Positions 1-8,846 of a DNA stretch of 64,000 bases are shown in pieces. The notes beneath the pieces are model-generated. The model saw only the letters and a program-made list of their open reading frames with translations. It had not been told where the DNA came from and ran no database searches. Within the stretch, counting starts at the first letter, position 1. Each line of letters starts with the position of its first letter. The DNA comes from Arthrobacter silviterrae. GTDB taxonomy: Bacteria; Actinomycetota; Actinomycetes; Actinomycetales; Micrococcaceae. Position numbers and translations under genes: made by a program. The stretch lies in contig NZ_JAAKZI010000028.1 of the NCBI RefSeq assembly GCF_011045165.1, forward strand, positions 1-64,000, written 5' to 3'.

Positions 1-1
1 A

Positions 2-97
2 GGCGTGGCCTTCTACACCCGCGCCAAGGTGGTCACCTCCCGCTGGCCCGAACCCTCCCACGCCTCCGACGCCAGCTACAACTTCCCGTCCAACTGA
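2..97 (+). CDS. mmsA: C-terminus of methylmalonate-semialdehyde dehydrogenase (CoA-acylating), 5' truncated by window edge
   Basis: Only the last 31 codons are inside the window, ending at TGA 95-97. The tail has the pattern G-x-x-FYT-x-x-K-x-x-TS-x-W, which closes CoA-acylating methylmalonate-/malonate-semialdehyde dehydrogenases (ALDH6 family). These enzymes convert the semialdehyde to propionyl- or acetyl-CoA in valine and inositol breakdown. The assignment rests on this short tail only. A 7-bp inverted repeat (GGCCGTC/GACGGCC, 240-264) about 140 bases downstream could end its transcript. Confidence 0.6.
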   Translation, partial: GVAFYTRAKVVTSRWPEPSHASDASYNFPSN

Positions 98-538
98 TCC
101 CCGCCCGCTCCCACTGCATCAGGGCAGGGACAGCACGGTCGGACCGGGGGTGGCGGGCACGCCGCACAGACTCAATTGCCACAGATAGGGTTGGCAATGA
201 CAACGGCTTCGTTTCATGAATGGGTAGGGCCCGTGAGGAGGCCGTCCAGCCGGGTTTGACGGCCTGGGCGGCCCTGCAATCGTCTCGGGCTCCGTCGAAT
301 TCTATTTCTCCAGGCGCCAAAAGAGGGAGTCCAACCCAGGGAAAAGGGGAGTCAAATCGGAAGATTCTTTTGCTGAATTGGGGGACTAGATGGAGAGTTG
401 GACTGAAATACGCGCTGCCTGCGGGACATAACCGCAGGCCAAGGCCACATTGGTGCCCCGGGGCGGACTCGAACCGACGGCCATGAGAACTTCGTGCGAG
501 ACTGAATTGGAGAGTAAACCCCACGAAAGACGGCTGAA
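98..538. other. Intergenic region holding the tRNA scar
   Basis: No convincing gene is present. It contains a possible hairpin terminator at 240-264 and the orphan tRNA 3' end at 451-476. A short reading frame here ends in the sequence usually seen when a tRNA 3' end is wrongly translated, so it was left out. Confidence 0.6.
451..476 (-). tRNA. Orphan tRNA 3' end (partial; probable attachment-site scar)
   Basis: Read on the minus strand, these 26 bases are the T-loop (TTCGAGT), the 3' half of the T stem, a GC-rich acceptor strand and an encoded CCA. Only three bases of the 5' T-stem strand are kept, so the 5-bp T stem has a mismatch. No matching 5' acceptor strand (GCCCCGG) or anticodon arm lies in the next 90 bases. 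This is therefore not a functional tRNA but the duplicated 3' segment typical of integration into a tRNA gene. The intact tRNA must lie outside the window. Confidence 0.75.
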
Positions 539-844
539 GTGACCGCTACGCATTATCAGGTTATTGCCCACTATTTCGCCCGCCCCAACCAAGTCCGCGC
601 TGTCCTGGCCCTGTTGGCAGAGCTGGCCCGAGCCAGTCGTCAGGAACCGGCGAACCTGTCTTACGAATTCTTCCAGAATGGGGAGGATCCTGAACATATC
701 GTGATTTTGGAGCGCTATGTCGATGCCGCCGGATTCGAACGACACCGGGACTCGGAACACTTTCAGCGCATTGGTGCCGGCCAGATCATCCCCTTGCTGA
801 CCAGTCGCCGTGTCGAGCGCTACGAGGGAAGCGCGGAAGAGTAG
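539..844 (+). CDS. Antibiotic biosynthesis monooxygenase (ABM) domain protein, quinol monooxygenase-like
   Basis: This 101-residue protein begins at GTG. Its length and pattern fit a single ABM ferredoxin-like domain: an N-terminal strand (YQVIAHYFARP), a helix (VRAVLALLAELARASRQE), a strand with YEFFQN, and the late helix with an H-R-x-S-x-H-F motif (about residues 64-70). Such small dimeric proteins include YgiN-type quinol monooxygenases and heme- or polyketide-modifying enzymes. The substrate cannot be deduced. It is convergent with the DMT exporter, with only 16 bases between the stops. Confidence 0.7.
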   Translation: MTATHYQVIAHYFARPNQVRAVLALLAELARASRQEPANLSYEFFQNGEDPEHIVILERYVDAAGFERHRDSEHFQRIGAGQIIPLLTSRRVERYEGSAEE

Positions 845-860
845 ATGCGGCACCGCACGG

Positions 861-1766
861 TTACGTGCACTTCACGTCTGGTTCATGTGGGGCATTAGCA
901 CGGTTGACAGTGCCCTGCCGCCCGAGGATCGCGACACCCCCGAGGGCGATGGCACCTCCAAGAATGGCACCGGTGGAGGGGACTTGTCCCAGCAGCAGCC
1001 ACCCCAGGACGACAGAAAATACCGGAATCGCAAACAGGAGAGAGCCTCCCGTGGCCACACTTGTCGCCGCGAGTGAGATATTCCAATAGGTACAGGCCAG
1101 CACCGTGCTGAAGATGACCAAGACGGCCAAGGCTACGTGAGTTGAGGGCGCCCATGTTTCAAGGTGGATGTTGAAATCTGCAAATGGAAGTGTTGCCAGG
1201 CCTCCGACGAGGCACCCCCAAAATACCAGCTCGACAGGTGGAATGGCGGCAAAGACCGGCTGTTGCAGTATGAGGAAGATTCCAAGGGCAAGGGCGGCTG
1301 CCACTATGAGCAGTGCGTTTCTATCGAATCCAAGGGCGGTGGATCCGGAGAGTGTCACAATCACTGTCCCCAGGACCGCCGTCGCCAACCCGATAAGCCC
1401 GACCCGGGACGTGCGCTCCTTCAAGAACACACGGGCCAGAATGAAGGCAAACACTGGTGCCGTATTGACCAACATGCTTGTTGTTCCGGCGGATACCGTG
1501 CTTTGTCCGAGGTTGAGCAGCGTGACGTAGACGCCGTAGCCGAGAATGACTATGCCGAATACTCTTGGTGCGTTGGGAGGTCTGAGGACAATCCTCCGCT
1601 TCGTGATGAGGAAGTAGGAGCCCAGGACTAACGCTGACAGCAGGAATCTGAGCGGTGTCAGGTTCAGGGGGCTGACTACCTTGATGACTTCGGCCGTGGC
1701 AACATAGGCCGGTGCTGAGGTAATGACCATCAGCACGTCGGGCCGACGTAGCAGTGCTGCTTTCAA
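861..1766 (-). CDS. DMT-superfamily exporter (EamA family)
   Basis: The 301-residue protein is almost entirely hydrophobic, with about ten predicted membrane helices arranged as two EamA repeats (about residues 8-140 and 150-285). Family members export metabolites such as amino acids or related compounds from the cytoplasm. It lies 77 bases downstream of the SDR gene in the same direction and may be the last gene of the long leftward operon, perhaps exporting an intermediate. The substrate is unknown. Confidence 0.8.
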   Translation of the reverse strand: MKAALLRRPDVLMVITSAPAYVATAEVIKVVSPLNLTPLRFLLSALVLGSYFLITKRRIVLRPPNAPRVFGIVILGYGVYVTLLNLGQSTVSAGTTSMLVNTAPVFAFILARVFLKERTSRVGLIGLATAVLGTVIVTLSGSTALGFDRNALLIVAAALALGIFLILQQPVFAAIPPVELVFWGCLVGGLATLPFADFNIHLETWAPSTHVALAVLVIFSTVLACTYWNISLAATSVATGGSLLFAIPVFSVVLGWLLLGQVPSTGAILGGAIALGGVAILGRQGTVNRANAPHEPDVKCT

Positions 1767-1843
1767 GAACTTGCTCCACTCGTGGTCAATTTCGTTCTGG
1801 TCCCTTCCACGGCCCAGGCATCTTGGCGTCTTGTCGTAGGGGC

Positions 1844-2521
1844 CTAGAATTCCTGGCCGGTGGCCCGCAAGGTGATGTCAGAGACGTCGACGCTGGCTGG
1901 CTGCGACAGTCCCCAGAGCATGGCCTTTGCCACTGTCTCGGGTTCGATTGCAGCGTCGGGGGTCTCTGTCCACAGCGCAGTGTCTACGTGGCCCGGTGCG
2001 ATGTTCAAAACCCTCACGCCGGTCCCAACGAGCTGTTGACGCAGGGATTCGGCCAGACCCGTTACAGCCCATTTGGTGGCCGTGTACAGATTTCCCGGGT
2101 AGACCTTCCGGCCGGCGGTGCTGCCAATGAAGACCATGGTGCCGCGGTTGGCGGTGAGCTGCGGCAGGGACGCCTTGGCCAGGATGGCGGGGCCGTAGAC
2201 ATTGGTCAATATCATGTCCCGCCACTGTTCGGGGTCGCCATCCAGGAGGTCGCCCCCGACGGAGAAGCCTGCGTTGGCCACTGCCACGTCGATTCCGCCC
2301 ATGAAGTCAATGGCCTGTTCGACAGAGGCCAGGGACTGGTGCCAGTCTCCGGCGTCGGCCATCACCCCGTCCACGTGGCCGAGCGGGGCGCAGGACTCAA
2401 GGAAGCGCGCCAGCCTGTCTTGGTGCCTGCCCGTGGTGAAGACTAAGTGCCCTGCCAGGAGGGATTCACGGACCAGGGCGGCACCGATTCCACTGGTGCC
2501 GCCCGTAACCAGTATTCTCAT
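1844..2521 (-). CDS. Short-chain dehydrogenase/reductase
   Basis: A classical SDR of 225 residues. The nucleotide-binding motif TGGTSGIG is at residues 6-13 and the structural NAG at 83-85. The catalytic residues are Ser134, Tyr146 and Lys150 (YTATK). Such enzymes oxidise or reduce an alcohol/carbonyl pair with NAD(P). The ATG shares one base with the stop of the upstream aldehyde dehydrogenase (TGATG), so translation is coupled and the two probably act in one pathway. The substrate is not predictable from sequence. Confidence 0.85.
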   Translation of the reverse strand: MRILVTGGTSGIGAALVRESLLAGHLVFTTGRHQDRLARFLESCAPLGHVDGVMADAGDWHQSLASVEQAIDFMGGIDVAVANAGFSVGGDLLDGDPEQWRDMILTNVYGPAILAKASLPQLTANRGTMVFIGSTAGRKVYPGNLYTATKWAVTGLAESLRQQLVGTGVRVLNIAPGHVDTALWTETPDAAIEPETVAKAMLWGLSQPASVDVSDITLRATGQEF

Positions 2522-4029
2522 CAGGACGGGTCCGCGATGCCTATGTATCGTGTTTCCAGGTACTCTTCGATGCCTTCGGCGCCGCCTTCACGGCCCAGGC
2601 CGGATTGCTTGACACCGCCAAATGGGGCGGCAGGATTGGAGACTATGCCCGTATTGAGGCCGAACATGCCAACATCCACTTGTTCCGAGAGGCGCAGGCC
2701 GCGGTTGAGATTGTTCGTGTATCCGTAGGCGACCAGGCCGAACTCGGTGTCATTGGCCAAGGCGATTGCCTCTCCTTCCGTGCGGAAGCTAATGACGGGC
2801 GCCACCGGCCCAAACACTTCTTCCTGGAGGATTCGCGCCGATTCCGGCACGTCCACCAAGACTGTGGGCGGGTAGAAGTACCCATCTCCGGCGGCCGCCA
2901 CGCCTCCTGTGAGGATCTTGGCGCCTCCGTCGACGGCGTCCTGGACGAGGTCTTCGACCTTTGCCCGGCTTTTGGCATCGATGAGCGGGCCGATGTTGGT
3001 TCCTTCGGCGGAGCCGCGTCCCAGCAGGAGCCCTGCCATCCGGCGGGCCAGGCGCTGGCTGAATTCGGCGGCGATGGATTCGTGGACGATGAACCGGTTT
3101 GCTGCGGTGCAGGCTTCGCCCATGTTCCTCAATTTGGCCACCATGGCGCCGTCGACGGCGGCGTCCAGGTCGGCATCCTCGAATACGAGGAAGGGGGCAT
3201 TTCCGCCAAGTTCCATGGAGGTGCGCAGCACCTGGTGGGCGGAGTCGGCGATGAGCTGGCGACCGACCCCGGTGGACCCGGTGAAGGAGAGTTTTCTCAG
3301 CCGTGGATCGCGGATCAGGGGTCCGGTCACTTCGCCGGGCCGGCTGGTGGGAATGACGTTCAACACACCGGCGGGAAGTCCTGCCTCCTCGAACACTTGG
3401 GTGATCAAGAGTGCGGTCAGGGGCGTCAGGTTGGCGGGCTTGAGCACCATCGTGCATCCGGCAGCGATGGCGGGGGCAATTTTTCGTGTGGCCATGGCCA
3501 GTGGGAAGTTCCAGGGCGTGATGAACAGGCACGGCCCCACCGGCCGTTTGGAGACCAGGAGCCGGGAGTTGCCGTCGGGTGCCATGGAGTACCGGCCGGA
3601 TATTCGGACTGCTTCCTCGGAGAACCAGCGCAGGAACTCCGCACCGTAGGCAACCTCGCCTCGGGACTCGGCCAGGGGCTTGCCCATCTCAAGTGTCATG
3701 ACCAGGGCAAAGTCATCGGCGCGGGCGGTCACGATTTCAAAGGCGCGGCGGAGGATTTCGCCCCGTTGGCGCGGGGGAGTGGCGGCCCAGGAACTTTGCA
3801 CCCGCGCTGCCGCGTCCAGTGCCCTCAGGCCGTCCTCGGGGGTTGCGTCGGCGATGCGGGCCAGCAGGGCGCCGGTGGACGGGTCTTCCACGTCCGAGGT
3901 GCCGCCGTCGGATGAGTCGGTCCAGGCACCATCGATGTACAGCTGTTTTGGCAAGGTGGCGACGAAGGCCTCCTCGGAGAGTGCCGGGCCCGCGGTGGTG
4001 GCCGGGTCAAGGTCAAGGTTGAATGTCAT
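2521..4029 (-). CDS. NAD(P)-dependent aldehyde dehydrogenase, succinate-semialdehyde dehydrogenase type
   Basis: 502 residues, full length for the ALDH superfamily. The general base Glu273 is in MELGGNAP and the nucleophile Cys307 in GEACTAANRF; both motifs are typical of the succinate-semialdehyde dehydrogenase (GabD) branch. It would oxidise a semialdehyde to an acid. Its ATG directly follows the TAA of the iron alcohol dehydrogenase (no gap), so an alcohol to aldehyde to acid sequence is likely. Whether the true substrate is succinate semialdehyde is inference. Confidence 0.85.
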   Translation of the reverse strand: MTFNLDLDPATTAGPALSEEAFVATLPKQLYIDGAWTDSSDGGTSDVEDPSTGALLARIADATPEDGLRALDAAARVQSSWAATPPRQRGEILRRAFEIVTARADDFALVMTLEMGKPLAESRGEVAYGAEFLRWFSEEAVRISGRYSMAPDGNSRLLVSKRPVGPCLFITPWNFPLAMATRKIAPAIAAGCTMVLKPANLTPLTALLITQVFEEAGLPAGVLNVIPTSRPGEVTGPLIRDPRLRKLSFTGSTGVGRQLIADSAHQVLRTSMELGGNAPFLVFEDADLDAAVDGAMVAKLRNMGEACTAANRFIVHESIAAEFSQRLARRMAGLLLGRGSAEGTNIGPLIDAKSRAKVEDLVQDAVDGGAKILTGGVAAAGDGYFYPPTVLVDVPESARILQEEVFGPVAPVISFRTEGEAIALANDTEFGLVAYGYTNNLNRGLRLSEQVDVGMFGLNTGIVSNPAAPFGGVKQSGLGREGGAEGIEEYLETRYIGIADPS

Positions 4030-5217
4030 TTACAGGGCCTTCTTCAAGATTGTGAGGACTTCGTCAGCCGTCGGGGGGACGGGGGTGTTGTTGATGACCG
4101 AATCTGCCAGGGTGTCTGCGACCAAGGTGTCCAGGTCGGTTGCGCTCACGCCGAAGTCGGAGAGCCTGCCGGTCATGCCCACCTGGGCGGCCAGAGATGC
4201 CACGGCCGCAATGGCGGATTCAGCGTTTTCCTCCGTGGAGGCGGCGGTGTTGCCAACGCCGAGGGCAAAGGCCAGGCGGGCGGTCCTGTCCAGCCTGGTG
4301 CGCAGGTTGAACCGCAGTACGTCCTCAATGACCAGGCACAGGGCCAGTCCGTGGGGAATGTTGAAGCGGCCGCCCAAGGGGTGGCCGATGGCATGGACCA
4401 GCCCCAGGCCGGTGTGGGAGAAGCCGACGCCGGCTATGTGGGAGGCCAGGAGCAGCTGGGAACGGGCCTCGATGTCGGAACCGTCTGCAACTGCGCGGGG
4501 CAGGAATTCGGCGACCATGGCTACGACCTGCAGGGCAATGCCGTCGGAGAATGGGTTGGGCCGGATTGAGCTGTACGATTCGATGGCGTGGGTGAGCGCG
4601 TCCATGCCCGTTGCTGCCGTTGCCTTGGGTGGCAGGCCAAGCGTCAGTTCCGGGTCAAGGATGGCGGCCTTGGGGAGGGCGGAGTCGTGACCCACGTAGA
4701 ACTTCCGGTGGGCTTCGACGTCGGTGACAACACCAAAGGCGTTGACTTCAGCTCCCGTGCCGGCCGTGGTGGGTACGGCCACGATGGGCAGTGCGGGCTT
4801 TTCGAAGGAGTTTGTGTAGTCCAGGCCGGCGCCGCGTGCGCTGTTCACGGCGCCGAGGGAGATGCCTTTCGCGGCATCCATGGACGAGCCTCCGCCGACG
4901 GCGACCAGGACGTCGATCCCGGACGCTGCGGCGAGGTCTGAGCCGGCGTCAACACAGGTGGTGGTCGGGTTGGGGGTCACGCCGTCGAACATGCTGACGG
5001 CCAGGCCGGCGCCTTCCAGGGAGGCGCGGACGGCGGCGGCGACGTCGGTCGTGGCGAGGAAGGGGTCGGTGACGATGAGGGCGTGCGTTGCGCCAAGTGC
5101 GGTGACGATGCCGCCGACTTCGGCGACCCTGCCCCGGCCAAAGTAGGCGGTCGGCTTGGGGTCCAGGGTCAGTTCGGTCGAGGCAAGGTCGGCGTGGACC
5201 AGCAATGGGGTTTGCAT
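4030..5217 (-). CDS. Iron-containing alcohol dehydrogenase
   Basis: 395 residues with the group III (Fe) ADH pattern: a GGGSSMDAAKGIS nucleotide-binding motif at residues 108-120 and a metal site formed by the GMDALTHAIE region and HAIGHPLGGRF...PHG. It would oxidise a primary alcohol such as 4-hydroxybutyrate or a diol to the aldehyde used by the next gene. The start is supported by AGGAAACTGAA before the ATG, three bases from the upstream stop. It belongs to the leftward catabolic operon. Confidence 0.85.
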   Translation of the reverse strand: MQTPLLVHADLASTELTLDPKPTAYFGRGRVAEVGGIVTALGATHALIVTDPFLATTDVAAAVRASLEGAGLAVSMFDGVTPNPTTTCVDAGSDLAAASGIDVLVAVGGGSSMDAAKGISLGAVNSARGAGLDYTNSFEKPALPIVAVPTTAGTGAEVNAFGVVTDVEAHRKFYVGHDSALPKAAILDPELTLGLPPKATAATGMDALTHAIESYSSIRPNPFSDGIALQVVAMVAEFLPRAVADGSDIEARSQLLLASHIAGVGFSHTGLGLVHAIGHPLGGRFNIPHGLALCLVIEDVLRFNLRTRLDRTARLAFALGVGNTAASTEENAESAIAAVASLAAQVGMTGRLSDFGVSATDLDTLVADTLADSVINNTPVPPTADEVLTILKKAL

Positions 5218-5218
5218 T

Positions 5219-6202
5219 TCAGTTTCCTTCCGCTGCGGTGCGCAGCTGCGTGCCGATGGCGTCTTCGTAGAGTTTGACCGGCGTCATCTCGCCGGCCCGG
5301 TCGCCGTATAGGGCCTTGGCCCGGCGGTACAGCTGTTCCACGAGGGAGGACAGTTCCACGGGGACACCGACGGAGCGTGCCAGGTCGACGGAGAGCCCCA
5401 GGTCCTTGCAGGCCAGGGCGATGGCGAACCCCTCGTCGTAGTCGCCGTGGTGGAGGATCGAGAGGACGTCGTTTTGGACAAAGTTTGAATTGGCGGGGCT
5501 TGCAATCAGGGCCTGGCGCAGCACTTCCAAGTCGACCCCGGCCTTCACGCCGGTGCTGAGGACTTCTGCGGTGGCAACAAGGTGGGAGAACCACAGCTGG
5601 TTGATCATGAGCTTGACTGCGTATCCGGCACCGTGGCTGCCCACGTGCTGGATACGTTCCGGATCGCCCATGGCCTCGAACACCGGGCGCAGCCGGTCGA
5701 CGTCGGAGGCGTCGCCGCCGATGAAGATCTGAAGCATTCCCTTGGCGGCCCCCACGGACATGCCGCTGACGGGGGCGTCCAGGACGCGGATTCCGCGGCC
5801 GGCCACGGATTCGCGGACGCGGTTTGCCACGTCGGGGACCGAGGTGGACATGTCGACCCAGGTCCCGCCGTCGGGCATTCCTTCCAGGATGCCGCCGGGG
5901 CCGGCGGCCACGGCCTCAACGTGCTTGGGGGTGGGGAGCATGGTGATCACGACGTCCGTTGTTGCTGCGACTTCTGCGGCCGTGTCGGCCCAGCGGGCGC
6001 CGTTGGAGATCAGTGCCGCGGCGGCATCCTTGCGGACGTCGTTGACGACCAGCTTGAAACCGGACGCCTGGAGATTTTTGGTCATGCCCGAGCCCATGTT
6101 GCCAAGGCCGATGAATCCGATGGTGGCGGTGGCGGGGGTGAATTGTTCCTGCACCGGCATCGGGGTGGTTACTTCTGTTGCGGTCATTGCGTCATTTCTC
6201 AT
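5219..6202 (-). CDS. NAD(P)-dependent oxidoreductase, 3-hydroxyisobutyrate dehydrogenase family
   Basis: About 327 residues. The Rossmann motif GFIGLGNMGSGM lies near the N-terminus, followed by the beta-hydroxyacid dehydrogenase signature (DAPVSGM...) and the helical C-terminal domain with the catalytic lysine region (AVKLMINQL). The family oxidises beta-hydroxyacids such as 3-hydroxyisobutyrate or tartronate semialdehyde. Starts at 6202 and 6187 are both possible; neither has an ideal ribosome site. It sits 11 bases after the aldehyde dehydrogenase stop in the same operon. The substrate is unresolved. Confidence 0.82.
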   Translation of the reverse strand: MRNDAMTATEVTTPMPVQEQFTPATATIGFIGLGNMGSGMTKNLQASGFKLVVNDVRKDAAAALISNGARWADTAAEVAATTDVVITMLPTPKHVEAVAAGPGGILEGMPDGGTWVDMSTSVPDVANRVRESVAGRGIRVLDAPVSGMSVGAAKGMLQIFIGGDASDVDRLRPVFEAMGDPERIQHVGSHGAGYAVKLMINQLWFSHLVATAEVLSTGVKAGVDLEVLRQALIASPANSNFVQNDVLSILHHGDYDEGFAIALACKDLGLSVDLARSVGVPVELSSLVEQLYRRAKALYGDRAGEMTPVKLYEDAIGTQLRTAAEGN

Positions 6203-6213
6203 TTCCTGGAGGG

Positions 6214-7731
6214 TTAGTCGTCGCCGAGGGGCGCGTCGCCCAAGTGGATCCATGTGGTTTTTAGTGCCGAATAGGCATCGAGGGCGTGCAGGGACCGGTC
6301 ACGGCCGAACCCTGACTCCTTGAACCCTCCGAAGGGGGTAATGATGTCGGCGACGTCGAAGGTGTTGACCCACACGGTCCCTGCACGCAGCTCCCGGGCG
6401 GCGGTGTGGGCTGTGGTGATGTCCTGGGTCCAGATGCTTGCAGCCAGTCCGTATTTGGATTCATTGGCCAGGCGGATGCCTTCGGCTGCACCGCGGAAGG
6501 TGCTCACGGCAAGGACTGGCCCAAAGATTTCTTCCTGGCCGATCCGCCCGGCGTTGTCAACGCCGTCCAGCACCGTCGGTTCCAGATAGTAGCCGCCTTC
6601 GACGCCGTCGGGCCTTACCTGGGTGCCGCCGGAGGCGACGGTGATGCCCTCGGCCTCGGCCACCTTGTAGTACCCCAGGATGCTTTGGAGTTGGGTGTCG
6701 TCAATGATGGTCCCGATTTGTGTTTCGGGATCCAGCGGGTCGCCCAGTTTCAGGGACCGCCCCACCTTGATGACTTCAGCCAGGAGCTCGTCGTGGACCC
6801 GTTCGTCGACCAGCAGCCGGGACCCGCCGTGGCAGGTTTGGCCGGCGTTGTAGAAGATGCCCCAGGCGACGGCGGAAGCGCAGGCCTTGATGTCGCCCAC
6901 GTCGTGGAGGACCACCTGTGGCGACTTGCCGCCGAGTTCCAGGGCCACCTGCTTGCCGTTGGATTCGGAGGCGTAGAGCTGGAAGTAGCGTCCCACTTCG
7001 GGCGAGCCGGTGAACGTGATCTTGTCCACGAGCGGGTGCCGGCCCAGGGCGGCACCTGCCACGTGGCCCAGCCCGGGGATGACGTTGAAAACGCCGGCGG
7101 GAACTCCGGCTTCGGTGGCCAGCTCGGCGAGGCGGAGGGCGCTCAGGCTGGTCTGCTCCGAAGGCTTGAGGACAACGGAATTGCCCGCGGCCAGGGCAGG
7201 GGCGACCTTCCATGCGGAGATGATCAAGGGGTAGTTCCACGGGACCACTGCGCCAATCACGCCGAGGGGCTCGCGGGAGATGATGGCCAGGGCGTTGCGC
7301 GGGGTCGGGGCGACGTCGTCATACACCTTGTCGAGGGCTTCGGCGTACCAGCGGAAGGTTCGGGCGCAGCTGGGGACGTCAACGCCCAGTGCATCGGAGA
7401 TGGGGTGGCCGGTGTCGGTTGATTCCAGCAGCGCCAGCTCTTCCACGTTTTCCAGGATGAGCTCGGAGAGCCGGACCAGGACGTCCTGGCGGTACCGGCG
7501 GTCCGTCCGAGACCAGGCACCCGCTTCGTAGGCGCGGTGCGCGGCGGTGACCGCGTCGTCGACGTCAGTCTCGCCGGCCGCGGCGATGTGGGCCGTGACC
7601 GTCCCGTCGCGGGGGGAGACCGTGGGGAAGGTTTGGCCGTCCCGTGCGCTGCGGAAGGCGCCGTCGATGTAGAGCCCAGACGAAGGCTTGAGTGTCGCGG
7701 CCCGTTGGATCCATCCTTGTTTTGTGGTCAT
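6214..7731 (-). CDS. Aldehyde dehydrogenase family protein (betaine-aldehyde-dehydrogenase-like)
   Basis: 505 residues. Catalytic Glu266 (LELGGKSPQ) and Cys300 (NAGQTCHGGSR) are present, with the PWNYPL cofactor-binding segment at about 164-169. The pattern is closest to the broad betaine-/aminoaldehyde dehydrogenase branch. This would fit the quaternary-amine-type importer encoded in the same operon, but the substrate is inferred. The operon holds two distinct ALDH genes, so at least two aldehydes are probably processed. Confidence 0.83.
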   Translation of the reverse strand: MTTKQGWIQRAATLKPSSGLYIDGAFRSARDGQTFPTVSPRDGTVTAHIAAAGETDVDDAVTAAHRAYEAGAWSRTDRRYRQDVLVRLSELILENVEELALLESTDTGHPISDALGVDVPSCARTFRWYAEALDKVYDDVAPTPRNALAIISREPLGVIGAVVPWNYPLIISAWKVAPALAAGNSVVLKPSEQTSLSALRLAELATEAGVPAGVFNVIPGLGHVAGAALGRHPLVDKITFTGSPEVGRYFQLYASESNGKQVALELGGKSPQVVLHDVGDIKACASAVAWGIFYNAGQTCHGGSRLLVDERVHDELLAEVIKVGRSLKLGDPLDPETQIGTIIDDTQLQSILGYYKVAEAEGITVASGGTQVRPDGVEGGYYLEPTVLDGVDNAGRIGQEEIFGPVLAVSTFRGAAEGIRLANESKYGLAASIWTQDITTAHTAARELRAGTVWVNTFDVADIITPFGGFKESGFGRDRSLHALDAYSALKTTWIHLGDAPLGDD

Positions 7732-7742
7732 GGTGAATCTTC

Positions 7743-8846
7743 CTAGATCTTGTATTTCTCGACGGCGCCGTAATCAATGGTGGCCCCCAGGCCCGGCCGG
7801 TCCGGAACCCGCAGGTATCCGTCGGCGTCGGTGTGGAGAGGTTCCATGAAGAAGTCGCGGCGCTCCGGTGTCCAGCCTGGCGGGTCGTAGGGGAATTCCA
7901 GGTACGGGCCGGCATCCACGCCGGCGGCAACGTGGAGGTTTGCCAGCAGGCCAAGGCCGTTGCTCCACGTGTGCGGGGTGAAGGCCCGGTGTTTGAGGTT
8001 TGCCGTTTCGGCCACCTGGCGGGCACGGTACATGCCCACTGACAAGGCCACGTCCGGCTGGTAGATGTCGTAGGCGTCGGCTTCAATCAAGGCCATCATT
8101 TCCGGCATGCTGCGCACCATTTCACCGCCTGAGACCTGGATGCCGGTCTGTTCGCGAACGCGCTGGGCACCCCTGACATCCGACTGGGGCAGGGGCTCCT
8201 CGAGCCAGCGGACGTTCAGTTCGGCCAGCTGGGCTGCCAACCGGTGGACCTTTGCAAGTTCCAGGGCCGGTTCAATGTCACCGCTCATCCGCCACATCTG
8301 GTTGAGGTCAACCATCAAGTCGAAGTCACCGCCAACGGCCTCGCGGGCGGCCCGGACCGCGGCGACGCCTTCCTCCAAGTGGTCGCGGGAAATGCGGATC
8401 TTCATGGCCTTGAAGCCGCGCTCCTTGGCCTTGATGGCAGACTCCGCACGGGCAGGAGGTGTCTTCAATTCCCCGCAGGAAGCGTACGCGATGAGTTTGT
8501 CACGCGCTCCGCCAAATAGCGTGGCCACGGGCAGGCCGGCCACCTGGCCAATGATGTCCCACAGGGCGGCTTCCAGGGGCCAGTAACGCCCGCCATGAAA
8601 ATTGATGGTCTCAATGCGGCGGACCTGGTTGAGAATGGCCAGGGGATTGGTGCCGATGAACAGGTGTTCGTAGGCTTCAAAGCCGTCCATGGTGTCCCCG
8701 GACCCGACACCTGTGACTCCTTCGTCCGTTTCCACTTCCACCAGTGTTGCGGGGAATGATGTCCGGGGCTCCGGGTCCCAGGCGGCGTTGAAAGGCGGGT
8801 CCAGCGGCAGGACCATGCGGGTCAGGCGTATGGCGGTGATCTTCAT
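7743..8846 (-). CDS. Enolase-superfamily enzyme (mandelate racemase/muconate lactonizing family)
   Basis: 367 residues with an N-terminal capping domain and a TIM-barrel domain. The barrel base motif reads K149-I-R151 (KxR rather than the commoner KxK). Metal ligands appear as Asp180 (VDLNQ), Glu216 or Glu217 (WLEEPL) and Glu242 (SGGEM), with an Asp at about 265 and His292 (PHTW). This fits an acid-sugar dehydratase or racemase of the MR subgroup. The ATG overlaps the Fae stop (ATGA), so the two are translated together. The substrate is unknown. Confidence 0.8.
   Translation of the reverse strand: MKITAIRLTRMVLPLDPPFNAAWDPEPRTSFPATLVEVETDEGVTGVGSGDTMDGFEAYEHLFIGTNPLAILNQVRRIETINFHGGRYWPLEAALWDIIGQVAGLPVATLFGGARDKLIAYASCGELKTPPARAESAIKAKERGFKAMKIRISRDHLEEGVAAVRAAREAVGGDFDLMVDLNQMWRMSGDIEPALELAKVHRLAAQLAELNVRWLEEPLPQSDVRGAQRVREQTGIQVSGGEMVRSMPEMMALIEADAYDIYQPDVALSVGMYRARQVAETANLKHRAFTPHTWSNGLGLLANLHVAAGVDAGPYLEFPYDPPGWTPERRDFFMEPLHTDADGYLRVPDRPGLGATIDYGAVEKYKI

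Noticed and set aside
220-486. Small plus-strand frame ending in GADSNRRP
   Set aside because: The ending is the known false translation of a tRNA 3' end read on the opposite strand.
451-535. Possible complete tRNA gene on the minus strand
   Set aside because: No anticodon arm, D arm or matching 5' acceptor strand is present within tRNA length.
2605-3915. 436-residue plus-strand frame
   Set aside because: Shadow of the succinate-semialdehyde-type dehydrogenase, which has complete catalytic motifs on the minus strand.
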